In this document: piece after piece, positions 1-7,448 of the stretch
Numbering within the stretch: position 1 is the stretch's first letter
How the letters are laid out: every line of letters begins with the position of its first letter
Assembly (NCBI GenBank): GCA_030615205.1
Contig: JAUWZS010000002.1
Span: 1-64,000 of the forward strand
Source of the DNA: Candidatus Aenigmatarchaeota archaeon
Lineage (GTDB): Archaea; Aenigmatarchaeota; Aenigmatarchaeia; CG10238-14; SCSR01
Direction: 5' to 3'
Length of the DNA stretch: 64,000 nucleotides
Translations under genes and position numbers: made by a program
The notes under the pieces: model-generated
Databases searched by the model: none
The model's input: only the letters and a program-made list of their open reading frames with translations
What the model was told of the DNA's origin: nothing

Positions 1-47
1 ATACTTAGTGAAGCTGTAAAGATAGAGAAGTTATAAGTTAGCTGTTT

Positions 48-266
48 CTACTTGTGATATCTACTCTTAGGGCTTTTCTTAATTTTAATACCCAACTTTC
101 TGATTAGAATAACCTTTTCTCCTTTATCCTCGATGACAGAAACAGTAACAGCCTCTCCGATATTCATACCACACATCCTGGCCTCTTTTGTCACAAAGAC
201 CACAGTCCCAGAAGACCCCCACTTTACTATGCTCTTGACCTTGTAGCTGAAAACATCTCTACTCAT
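48..266 (-). CDS. AbrB/SpoVT-like DNA-binding protein
   Basis: A 72-residue protein with the swapped-hairpin AbrB pattern: residues 11-57 alternate strands around a WGSSGT-V motif followed by GMNIGEAVTV, as in antitoxin or transition-state regulators. A basic tail (KKSPKSR) follows. It is read away from the RHH gene at 380, with a shared 110-bp AT-rich promoter region between them. A regulator of the mobile element is likely (inference). No toxin partner is visible, though the element may continue past the left edge. Confidence 0.65.
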   Translation of the reverse strand: MSRDVFSYKVKSIVKWGSSGTVVFVTKEARMCGMNIGEAVTVSVIEDKGEKVILIRKLGIKIKKSPKSRYHK

Positions 267-379
267 AATAACCTTTAAAAATATAGGAGAAGTCCATTTG
301 AAATATCAGATACGTGCTTAAGTAGATTTCTACGTAGGGTTTAAATCTTTTATAGTTCTTAATAAAATCAGTCTAGAGT

Positions 380-658
380 GTGAAAAATGTGAAGTCCGTT
401 AAGTCGAGCAAAGTAGTAAGGACAACCTACAAATATCCTAGTGATTCGATTCACTATAAGTTCAAAGCTCAATGCTCTGCTCTAGGGACTAACATGCAAG
501 AGCGTATGACAAAGCTCATTCTAGGCGATCTTAGGAAACATAAGAGACTGCGGACTAGACGGGCCCCGAAATTAAGCGTGAAGATGGAGAAAATAAAGCC
601 TCTGAAGAAGGATGACGCAATGAAGGAGTTAGAAAAGCTAGGACATGTGGAGGAATGA
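380..658 (+). CDS. Ribbon-helix-helix (RHH) type small regulator
   Basis: A 92-residue basic protein starting at GTG 380 (GTG 389 is also possible). Residues 13-50 fit an RHH pattern: a basic strand (VVRTTYKYP), then helices around HYKFKAQCSALGTNMQERMTKLIL. The C-terminal 40 residues are charged. RHH proteins of this size are common copy-control, partition or repressor proteins of archaeal plasmids and viruses. The stop overlaps the next start (ATGA), which suggests translational coupling. The specific role is unknown. Confidence 0.5.
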   Translation: MKNVKSVKSSKVVRTTYKYPSDSIHYKFKAQCSALGTNMQERMTKLILGDLRKHKRLRTRRAPKLSVKMEKIKPLKKDDAMKELEKLGHVEE

Positions 659-816
659 ATGTGAATAATGGGTCGGCTATGCTTGAAAGAGGAGTAGTCT
701 GTTGGAATTGGATTGTCGTCCTGTTCCCATCAGCTAATCCTTCAAGAAACGTAATCGACCCGTTCAAAAGAGCAACTGGAGCGATGATATCCAAAATTCC
801 CGTAAAACGGGCGTAG
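655..816 (+). CDS. Small hypothetical protein coupled to the RHH gene
   Basis: A 53-codon ORF starting at ATG 655, which overlaps the TGA of the RHH gene by four bases and has GGAGG just upstream. The product has a short hydrophobic stretch (GVVCWNWIVVLF) and a basic end; I do not recognise it. The ATGA overlap and the SD-like sequence are the only support, so chance remains possible. Confidence 0.35.
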   Translation: MNVNNGSAMLERGVVCWNWIVVLFPSANPSRNVIDPFKRATGAMISKIPVKRA

Positions 817-854
817 ATGAATACCAAGATGAGCGTAAATAAAGAAGTGATAAG

Positions 855-1940
855 ATGAAATTAATGTCAAAGAAAGTAACGATATTCGGAAAGCAGATGT
901 CAGCAGTTCTGATAGCATTACTAGCAATGACAGGACTGGCAAGCGCAGGATTGCTAAGCTATTACGGACTGGCAGTTGGAACAGCAACAGTAGAACAGTC
1001 AGTAAAACTTGATGGTAATGAATGTACAGGTGGAGATTATGAAGCATGTACAATTACCTATACAGTTGGAGTATCACCAGCAGTTGCAGGAAGCACTTAC
1101 ACAAATGGGCCATTTGAATTAACTAACGATGCAGAAGTTCCAGTGACAGTAGATTTCGAAACTGACCAGCAACCTCAAGATGAAGAAACTCCTGGAGAAG
1201 TGAAAGGAATCACAACAACATATCTTGGACCGCTCGACTATTCATGGTCTGGAACAGTTGGATACCAAGGGATTGTAGTGAGCGTTGAAGACGACGGTAA
1301 TCAAATAATATGGACTGTCGACTTTCCGCTAGAAGCACCCTATGATGAAGTCACAGAAGGCAACGGTCTGATGGCTGTTGGTTTAGTCATAGCCACTGAC
1401 GGAGAAGGCAACGGACCAGTATTTCAGATACACAACAACGATGGTACAGACCCAGGATTCGAATATGGAACTTGGCTAATGAGTCCTTGGGGACCAGAAA
1501 TTACTGATGGTTGGTTTGGATGGCATTCAGGAGACACAAACACACCAGTAACAGAACTTGATTGGGTTTCTGCAACAGGTGGAAGATACAACGAGGTAAA
1601 TCCAGACGGAACATTTACCATACGGATTGACAAATCTGAACTTGGTAAGGATTTCCATTGGGCATTAAATCTAGCAATCGGTAGTGGGTTCATAGGTGAC
1701 TATTTGACCTATGAGCAAATGTCAGTACCTGATGGAGTTACTGCTTGGTTCGACTGGACTACACCAATAGTAGACATGACAGTACCAAACTATGAATACG
1801 CAGGATTAGTGGAAGAACTTGTAACACCATTGACACTAGAACCAGGAGAAGTGGTGAGCTTCTACATAGTCAACGAGTTCGATATAGCTCTAATTCCAGA
1901 CACATACAAAATAACAACAGAAATAGCAGTACCAGAATAA
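855..1940 (+). CDS. Secreted protein with TasA/camelysin-like N-terminus
   Basis: A 361-residue exported protein. A hydrophobic segment (residues 15-32) ends in ASAGLLSYYG, and the following VGTATVEQSV resembles archaeal proteins annotated as SipW-type or TasA/camelysin-like. The rest is acidic, rich in Gly, Thr and Trp, and predicted beta-rich, with no C-terminal anchor. The next gene (2041) shares the same export motif (ASAS-LTYYGKAIG), so the two are probably paralogous surface, fibre or virion proteins. A hairpin with a T-tract follows the stop. Structural role is inference. Confidence 0.55.
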   Translation: MKLMSKKVTIFGKQMSAVLIALLAMTGLASAGLLSYYGLAVGTATVEQSVKLDGNECTGGDYEACTITYTVGVSPAVAGSTYTNGPFELTNDAEVPVTVDFETDQQPQDEETPGEVKGITTTYLGPLDYSWSGTVGYQGIVVSVEDDGNQIIWTVDFPLEAPYDEVTEGNGLMAVGLVIATDGEGNGPVFQIHNNDGTDPGFEYGTWLMSPWGPEITDGWFGWHSGDTNTPVTELDWVSATGGRYNEVNPDGTFTIRIDKSELGKDFHWALNLAIGSGFIGDYLTYEQMSVPDGVTAWFDWTTPIVDMTVPNYEYAGLVEELVTPLTLEPGEVVSFYIVNEFDIALIPDTYKITTEIAVPE

Positions 1941-1971
1941 GAGCAAGCAATAAATCAATCAAAGACTTTGA

Positions 1972-2005
1972 GGGAAGTTCACGCTTCCCACCTTTTGTTT
2001 TTTCT
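1972..2005 (+). terminator. Hairpin plus T-tract (intrinsic terminator or attenuator)
   Basis: GGGAAG at 1972-1977 pairs with CTTCCC at 1984-1989 over a 6-nt loop, and a T-rich run (TTTTGTTTTTTCTT) follows. It sits between the secreted-protein gene at 855 and its smaller paralogue at 2041, where it could make the first gene the predominant transcript. Confidence 0.6.
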
Positions 2006-2040
2006 TAGCATCGGGTTGAATCGGATAAAGGGTTTAGGCA

Positions 2041-2610
2041 ATGAATGAAAAGATCGCAATCGCAACGGTTGGAATGGTATTTTTGTTAATGGTAAGTATC
2101 GCCTCAGCATCCATGCTAACCTATTATGGCAAGGCTATTGGCATAGCTGAAGTTTCCGAGCCAACTTTCTACGCTTACCCTGAAAGCATAGAGGATCACA
2201 GGTTGTATAAACTTGGGATTAACGAGCCATCTTCTACTTCAGATGAGATCTCTTTCATTGATTCAGAATTTATAGGATTCACAACAGATTCATTGGGAAT
2301 AGCAAGCTTCTACCCAGCAACCTATAGTTTTCACATTAAGGCAAAGGTTGAATCACCACCAAGAAATCTAAGCCTAGAACTTCAGATTCATGATAGTAGT
2401 GGTAATTTACAGAATGAGATTTGTAAAGCTAAAGTTACTGTGGATTCCTCTGAATATAAAACATACGAAGCTTCTTGTAGTGCTGACTCATTAGCTCTAG
2501 CGGAGTCTGATAGTTTTTACTGGAGAGTTGAAGGGTTAACCACTGCAAGCGTTGACTATTCAGTCATGATTGATGGAGATATGAGAATTAAGGTTGAGGC
2601 TTTGGGTTGA
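2041..2610 (+). CDS. Secreted protein, paralogue of the 855-1940 product
   Basis: A 189-residue protein with an N-terminal hydrophobic segment ending ASASMLTYYGKAIGIAEV, matching the export region of the upstream gene. The remainder looks like a beta-sandwich with no anchor. The stop (2608-2610) lies 5 bp before the ATG of the next gene at 2616, so the two are co-expressed. Likely part of an extracellular or particle-associated assembly; function unknown. Confidence 0.5.
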   Translation: MNEKIAIATVGMVFLLMVSIASASMLTYYGKAIGIAEVSEPTFYAYPESIEDHRLYKLGINEPSSTSDEISFIDSEFIGFTTDSLGIASFYPATYSFHIKAKVESPPRNLSLELQIHDSSGNLQNEICKAKVTVDSSEYKTYEASCSADSLALAESDSFYWRVEGLTTASVDYSVMIDGDMRIKVEALG

Positions 2611-2615
2611 GTAAC

Positions 2616-4001
2616 ATGAGAAGAATAATTCCAATCGCATTGACAATCGCATTCTTACTACTGACTCCAAGCTTAGTTAGTGCTTGGTGGTATCGAGATA
2701 TCGAGGTTGAGAAGGACATATCCGAGAGTTTGATAGCAGGATCAACAGACTCGATAATTGTTACTTTCAAGAATCCCAAGAAACGCATGGGATCTTTGAT
2801 CGCTAAACTTAACGTAACTGAAAGCACAGGAGATTATTCTGTTTGGCTAGGAGATTTTGAGGTAAGAGCAGTTTTGAAGTCAACAAGCATGTATCCAGGA
2901 AACGTTTATAACATCTCAGAAATGACATGTAAAGAAAAGGAGAATGGAACTTTCTACTGTTTTAACCTGACTGATATCAGGAAAATTAAGTGCATTGATC
3001 TCGATGGTAGAAAGATCTGCTTTACCAAGACAAAAGCGAGCTACATAGTTCTGCCGAAATCAACCAATGAACTAACTTTTCATATAACCTTTAACCCCGC
3101 TCTGATTCCTTCGGACTATACTTTTGAAGTGGGACTGTTCAACGAGCTAAGGGTCCCCAGAATTAAAGATCCAGTGGAAAACACAACACAAGCAGACGTA
3201 CCAACTTTATTCGACACATCAGAAGTAGATACGTTGCTGTGGATAACAACAAACGAGAATCAGAGCCTATCAGTTGACGTAATTCTGTATGAGTTTGTTA
3301 TAGAGGAAGAGTATGCTCCAGTCGATCTAATCCCGATCAAATTTGTTGGCATAGATGCAAATAACACGAAGAACATAACATCGGTGGACATAAGGATCTA
3401 CTATAACGAAACCGAGATGCCAGCATGGGTAGACGAAAGCTCTTTGAGATTGTATCATTATGACGATAGCAGTGAGGATCCTGAAGAGTGGGGTTGGAAA
3501 TCTGTAGCAAACTCAGGAGTGAATGCAGAAGAAAATTACGTTTGGGCAACTTTAGATCATCTCAGCTTGTTCGGAATATTCGGCTCTTCGTCAAGGGAAG
3601 TCGTTTACGTTCCTGGCCCAACAACCTATTTGCCTGGTGGTGTTGTATACAGAGATGCCACTCAAAATGTTACAGAAGAAGAGGAAAAGATTGTTAACAT
3701 AACGGTAGAAGTCCCTGCTGAAGCTGTATGTGGCAATGGCTATTGCGAATCAGGAGAGACTTGCTCTAACTGTCCAGAGGATTGTAGCTGTCCTGTTGGC
3801 CAGGAATGTGTAGATGATGTTTGTACAAGCGTGCTAACTACAACAACTACAATTCCAGCACCAATCGGTATAACTGGTAGATTTGTTGCATTCGTATCAA
3901 ACCCGTTATACGCTACGATATTAGCGTTGACCGTAATAGCGATAGCTTCGGCTGTTTTCAGGTTTAAGTTTCTTCCGAGAATGAGAAGAAAGCGAAAATG
4001 A
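2616..4001 (+). CDS. Cell-surface or virion membrane-anchored protein with Cys-rich module
   Basis: A 461-residue protein. The ATG at 2616 gives a clean signal peptide (about residues 1-23, ending VSAWW); an in-frame TTG at 2607 is less likely. The ectodomain carries many N-x-S/T sequons. A cysteine-rich module follows near residues 370-400 (CGNGYC, ETCSNCPEDCSC, C-x4-C), then a short Thr-rich linker (TTTTTIPAP), one transmembrane helix and an Arg/Lys-rich tail. This is a classic archaeal tethered surface protein; ligand or role unknown. Confidence 0.6.
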   Translation: MRRIIPIALTIAFLLLTPSLVSAWWYRDIEVEKDISESLIAGSTDSIIVTFKNPKKRMGSLIAKLNVTESTGDYSVWLGDFEVRAVLKSTSMYPGNVYNISEMTCKEKENGTFYCFNLTDIRKIKCIDLDGRKICFTKTKASYIVLPKSTNELTFHITFNPALIPSDYTFEVGLFNELRVPRIKDPVENTTQADVPTLFDTSEVDTLLWITTNENQSLSVDVILYEFVIEEEYAPVDLIPIKFVGIDANNTKNITSVDIRIYYNETEMPAWVDESSLRLYHYDDSSEDPEEWGWKSVANSGVNAEENYVWATLDHLSLFGIFGSSSREVVYVPGPTTYLPGGVVYRDATQNVTEEEEKIVNITVEVPAEAVCGNGYCESGETCSNCPEDCSCPVGQECVDDVCTSVLTTTTTIPAPIGITGRFVAFVSNPLYATILALTVIAIASAVFRFKFLPRMRRKRK

Positions 4002-4104
4002 TATAATGGATGTGAAGGAGTAAACCCTAATCGGTTGTAGTGGTGGACTCTCAGGGTGACCAAAATGCCCTTGCTTATCGGTCTTAATAAAGAACTGGAC
4101 ACGT

Positions 4105-4518
4105 TTATCCTCCAATAACAACGACTAGAGTATAAGCGGACCACAAATTATAGAACCCAACTATTGCGCAGAGAAAACAAAGGATTACTGTAACAGCTTT
4201 AATGCCCTTATCTCGAAATAGTCTGCCAAAAAGCGATACAAGTGCCGTTGCTGCAAAGAGATAAGCAGTATACAACCAACGAGTGTAAGATCCCCAAATA
4301 TATGTTTTCCACTCTTCTCTAATGTTAGTTTTTTCTACGTATAGAGGTAAAAAAGTTGATGCTGCTATCATCGAGAAACCAGCTAACGTAGCCATGATTA
4401 AACCCATATCTCGCAAAAGATTGTCCCACTCCTTTATACTCCTCTCTTCCAACCAAGCGCTAATTTTGGAACTAATCATATCATCATGCTGATGTTTTGA
4501 TGTTGGAGTTACTAGCAT
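4105..4518 (-). CDS. Hypothetical membrane protein (three transmembrane helices)
   Basis: A 137-residue protein with a charged N-terminus and about three hydrophobic helices (near residues 42-60, 82-100 and 108-134). I do not recognise the family. It converges with the surface-protein gene ending at 4001. No clear Shine-Dalgarno precedes ATG 4518, and a later ATG (MISSKISAW) is possible. Confidence 0.45.
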   Translation of the reverse strand: MLVTPTSKHQHDDMISSKISAWLEERSIKEWDNLLRDMGLIMATLAGFSMIAASTFLPLYVEKTNIREEWKTYIWGSYTRWLYTAYLFAATALVSLFGRLFRDKGIKAVTVILCFLCAIVGFYNLWSAYTLVVVIGG

Positions 4519-4601
4519 AAGTAGTATTCACTTTTAACTCTCAGTGCGGTAGAAATAGACTGTTAAAATCTACTGCGTGGACTACTGCTAATTTCTAGAA
4601 G

Positions 4602-5270
4602 TTAAGATCCTACATAAACTTTTATGTCGAAAATTGCATCTACAGGATTTTTATTGACGATTGCGATACCACCTTCAGAGCTAATGGTACATTCTCTGTC
4701 ATACTTCAGAGTTTGGATACCTTGACATGTGGGATAATGAATAAATTCTTCATTAAGTCTAAGAAGTTCGTAATCAGATTTGGAGGGAACTATGTAGATA
4801 TTTACTGGTTGCGAAGATTCGATCATATAATGGTAAGTGATAGTTTCTTCTGGAGTTTCATAAGTTCCACCATAGTAGTAGATCTCATCAGAATGTAGGA
4901 CCATCCTCTCATCTTTGATTAAGGTACTCGGTAACTCTGTCGAGTAAAATCCAGCCCAAAATCCAGCCCAAAAATATCCCATGAATATGACGATGAAAAT
5001 AATAGCTGTTATCCAGATGGCGTTTTTATACGGCTTTTGATGAACTGTCCTCTTTGCAGTCGTATAGGCATCGTAGACTGCGTATATCACAATAAGGAAG
5101 CCTAACAAGCTTCCAATCCAATAGCCCGTGAACATCAGAGTAGAACATACAAGCCCCAGGATAAAGATAAAAATACCCTTTCCGTACTCCCTGTTGTAGA
5201 TCTGACCCATGCCAGTTAGAAGAAGGGACAACAAACCAGCCAACCAGGGTTTTTTCTTCGGCTTAGCCAT
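4602..5270 (-). CDS. TM2-like membrane protein with extracellular C-terminal domain
   Basis: A 222-residue protein. The N-terminus (KPWLAGLLSLLLTGMGQIYN-EYGKG) matches the TM2/DUF5683-type hairpin motif. Two or three more hydrophobic helices follow to about residue 110, then a 110-residue soluble domain with a CQGIQ...C pair that could form a disulfide. It lies 10 bp from the small gene at 5281-5412 on the same strand. Function unknown. Confidence 0.55.
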   Translation of the reverse strand: MAKPKKKPWLAGLLSLLLTGMGQIYNREYGKGIFIFILGLVCSTLMFTGYWIGSLLGFLIVIYAVYDAYTTAKRTVHQKPYKNAIWITAIIFIVIFMGYFWAGFWAGFYSTELPSTLIKDERMVLHSDEIYYYGGTYETPEETITYHYMIESSQPVNIYIVPSKSDYELLRLNEEFIHYPTCQGIQTLKYDRECTISSEGGIAIVNKNPVDAIFDIKVYVGS

Positions 5271-5280
5271 GATGAATCAT

Positions 5281-5412
5281 CTACTTTATCTTCAACAAGA
5301 TCTTGCATAAAGCTAGCTGGCCCTGAGCAAATTCGTTCAACTTATCCTTTCGCTTCAGTGCTAAGCAATCTTTGTAGATCCTTGTTATGACTCCTCTTTC
5401 TATTTCGCTCAT
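5281..5412 (-). CDS. Small hypothetical protein (43 aa)
   Basis: A 43-residue charged, probably helical peptide beginning MSEIERGVITR. Support comes from a strong Shine-Dalgarno (GGTGGGTGAG) directly before ATG 5412 and from tight spacing to the TM2-like gene. I do not recognise the family. Confidence 0.5.
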   Translation of the reverse strand: MSEIERGVITRIYKDCLALKRKDKLNEFAQGQLALCKILLKIK

Positions 5413-5487
5413 CTCACCCACCTATTTTATAATTTAAAATCCATGCCTTAAATTTTTGGATAGATAGATTTTATATTTCATTTCAAC

Positions 5488-5877
5488 TCAGCCCCTAATT
5501 ATTCTCGTTCTTATCCCACTATCATCTATTTCTGGATTGCTACCCTTCGGCAAATAAACAGTGACATCTATTCCAGACACAACAAGCTCTTGAACGACAG
5601 TATTTTCTTCCACTCTCACAACAACACGAATCCCGCTTACAAACAATATAATGGGAACATCGCTACTTACTGTCTCCTCCTTGTCGATTCCGCTTATATG
5701 AAATGTTTTAGTTTCTATAGTCGTTGTGGTTGTAGTAATTGTTGTGGTTGTAGTAGTCGGAACAGTTGTCGTAGTTGTAGTTGTTGTGGTGGTTGTCGGT
5801 CTTCCTTCTTGACCAACACAGCCAGAAAGCAACAAAACTCCTACCAAGAGAACTGATATCAGTAATTTCTGTCTCAT
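5488..5877 (-). CDS. Lipoprotein with poly-threonine linker
   Basis: A 129-residue protein. The signal peptide ends in a lipobox (LLLSGC, Cys about residue 20), followed by a 30-residue stretch of almost pure Thr and a 70-residue beta-rich domain with recurring SGI/VxV segments reminiscent of DUF3060-type repeats. The Thr tract is a likely O-glycosylated stalk (inference). The ectodomain is displayed outside the membrane. Last gene of the secreted-protein cassette. Confidence 0.6.
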   Translation of the reverse strand: MRQKLLISVLLVGVLLLSGCVGQEGRPTTTTTTTTTTTVPTTTTTTITTTTTTIETKTFHISGIDKEETVSSDVPIILFVSGIRVVVRVEENTVVQELVVSGIDVTVYLPKGSNPEIDDSGIRTRIIRG

Positions 5878-6145
5878 ATCTACAGCTTGTTACGATAATT
5901 ACGCATTTAAATTTTACTGAGGAGTTACGTAAGCACATGCCAAAAACATGCTCCATAAACAGGCCCGTAGCATGCTCTAGACTTTCGTTTTCGGGGGTTA
6001 TGATTTAAAGGGTGTTTTGTGTTAGAATCCACGACAAATGGGCTTGATTGAAAAAACCATGCAAAATTGTAATTTATACTTCTGAGGACAAATAATGTAA
6101 GGGGATGCTAAAAAAGGCTGGAACATACAGTAGGGCGGTGGGAGT

Positions 6146-6532
6146 GTGTTAGAGAAAGAAACGAACAACAATTCATTAACATCAAAGAGAAGAAAGAAAT
6201 TGCCAGACGCAGATGTAAAGAAATTTGCTACGTTGCTTGCTTTAAAGTCAGCATGGGGACAAGCACAGTTTTCTCCAACAAACAGGATCAAGATACTAAA
6301 GCATCTCAGCCATGGAGGAAAACACAGCATTAGGAACATAGCCGAATCTATCGGTGTGAAGAGAGCCAACGTTATAGAACGATTGAAGTTGATGGAGAAA
6401 GGGGGGCAAGTGGCAGGCAAGCTTGTGAAGGAATTAACTCCATTAGGAAAATATATTCAAGTTCATTGGTACTGGATCACTGAAGAGGGTAAAGCCTTCC
6501 TCAAGAAATATTTGGAAGAGGTAGAGGATTGA
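6146..6532 (+). CDS. Winged-helix transcriptional regulator
   Basis: A 128-residue protein from a GTG start preceded by GGTGGGAG. Residues 50-125 form a wHTH: RIKILKHLSHGGKHSIRNIAES, then VKRANVIERLKLMEKGG (recognition helix) and WYWITEEGKAFLKKYLEE (wing and final helix), as in MarR/ArsR-like archaeal regulators. It is adjacent to a zinc-ribbon gene only 1 bp downstream, so the two are probably co-translated. The target is unknown. Confidence 0.6.
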   Translation: MLEKETNNNSLTSKRRKKLPDADVKKFATLLALKSAWGQAQFSPTNRIKILKHLSHGGKHSIRNIAESIGVKRANVIERLKLMEKGGQVAGKLVKELTPLGKYIQVHWYWITEEGKAFLKKYLEEVED

Positions 6533-6533
6533 T

Positions 6534-6800
6534 ATGCAACTGGGAGCTCCCTATTTTGAAGTGTATACACACCCACTGAAAAAGCGAGAGAAGAATTTTT
6601 ATTGTCCCGTTTGTGGCAGGATTACAAAACATCTCAGAGGTAGGATCATGGGAGGAAAACCTGCCTGGCTCTGCGTTGAATGTAGGAATTGTAGCAAGTC
6701 ACTAATAAAGGGAGAATCCATTTACCTTGACTCTACGTTAGCTATGGCCCACAGATTAGCAAAGAAGTCACTAACCAAGAAGCGGCAGGTAGCAGTATAG
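6534..6800 (+). CDS. Zinc-ribbon protein
   Basis: An 88-residue protein with CPVC near residue 25 and WLCVECRNC near 47-53, enough for a treble-clef or ribbon zinc site, followed by a basic tail. It starts 1 bp after the wHTH gene stop. Possibly a nucleic-acid-binding partner of the regulator (inference). Family not recognised. Confidence 0.5.
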   Translation: MQLGAPYFEVYTHPLKKREKNFYCPVCGRITKHLRGRIMGGKPAWLCVECRNCSKSLIKGESIYLDSTLAMAHRLAKKSLTKKRQVAV

Positions 6801-6864
6801 AGTGTGGGAAGTTGAAGTTTTTTACCGATGCTTAAAGTTTTTAGGTTTATACTATATAATAGAC

Positions 6865-7003
6865 GTGCCATAGGCTCGCTTCGCTCGCACATGTATAGGG
6901 GGAAAAATACAGTAAGACTAAGATCAAAGCATGCTCCTACCTACTTCACGTTATACACGCACCCGAAGGGTGCCTAGATTAAATGGCACATCGACTATGG
7001 CAC
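6865..7003 (+). ncRNA. Candidate structured RNA or origin segment
   Basis: GTGCCATAG at 6865-6873 is perfectly complementary to CTATGGCAC at 6995-7003, closing a 139-nt segment that contains an internal GAA-loop hairpin (6959-6973). TATA-like sequences (CTTAAAG near 6833, TATATAAT near 6853) lie just upstream. This could be an RNA with a closing stem or a DNA cruciform or iteron region; strand and function are guesses. Confidence 0.3.
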
Positions 7004-7370
7004 AGGCTACTGCTACGACTATACGAGACAGTACCCCTTGACATGCCTAAATGAGCTAAAACCTGGTCTATTTTCACCTTGCGCATGATCGGAAAAAGGC
7101 TGGAGAAGGCTTTGTAACAAGCCTTGTGTGTGCGCCAGAAAAGGCTGACGCTTCCGTGCAGTTGTTTGGCACACGGGCCATGCACAGCGAAGGACTTGTA
7201 CGGCAAAACCCAGCTAAGAGTTTGGGCCATAGAAAAGATGGAGAAGAGAAAATCTTGCGCTGTTATATACGTGAAACCTAAAAATTTTAAAGGCCCGTCA
7301 AAACCTCTACATTGCCTGGCGCTTGTACGTGTTTGGCCTTATCTCTGTTGTCATACCTTAATAATAATAT

Positions 7371-7445
7371 AGTGAGTTAAGGTGTGGTGTAGTATGAGGA
7401 TATCGTCAAGATAATAAGAAAGAATACACCACAGTGCTACTCACT
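7371..7445. repeat. Two-arm symmetric inverted repeat
   Basis: AGTGAGT (7371-7377) pairs with ACTCACT (7439-7445) and GTGGTGTA (7384-7391) pairs with TACACCAC (7425-7432). Both sides have exactly 6 nt between the two arms, and the central loop is 33 nt. It ends 4 bp from the stop of the putative replication ATPase at 7449. A protein-binding site, origin structure or transcription terminator is possible. Confidence 0.5.
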
Positions 7446-7448
7446 GTA

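Larger units (their letters stand above)
6801..7448. other. 648-bp gene-free region of the element, rich in inverted repeats
   Basis: No convincing ORF on either strand. It holds a 9-bp inverted repeat closing a 139-nt segment (6865-7003) and short hairpins at 6959-6973 (GCACCC-GAA-GGGTGC) and 7106-7125 (AAGGCTT/AAGCCTT). A symmetric two-arm inverted repeat lies at 7371-7445. The region sits between divergent regulator and replication-type genes, so a replication origin, partition site or non-coding RNA is plausible (inference). Confidence 0.5.

Noticed and set aside
5700-5800. GTT/GTA-rich repeat tract resembling a microsatellite or CRISPR-like array
   Set aside because: It encodes the poly-Thr linker of the lipoprotein; there are no unique spacers or palindromic repeats.
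5940-5980. Repeated CATGC/GCATG words with a palindrome AGCATGCT
   Set aside because: Too short and irregular to be distinguished from chance.
7124-7372. 82-residue plus-strand ORF in the gene-free region
   Set aside because: No Shine-Dalgarno, biased Cys/Leu-rich composition and overlap with inverted repeats; it looks like a chance ORF.
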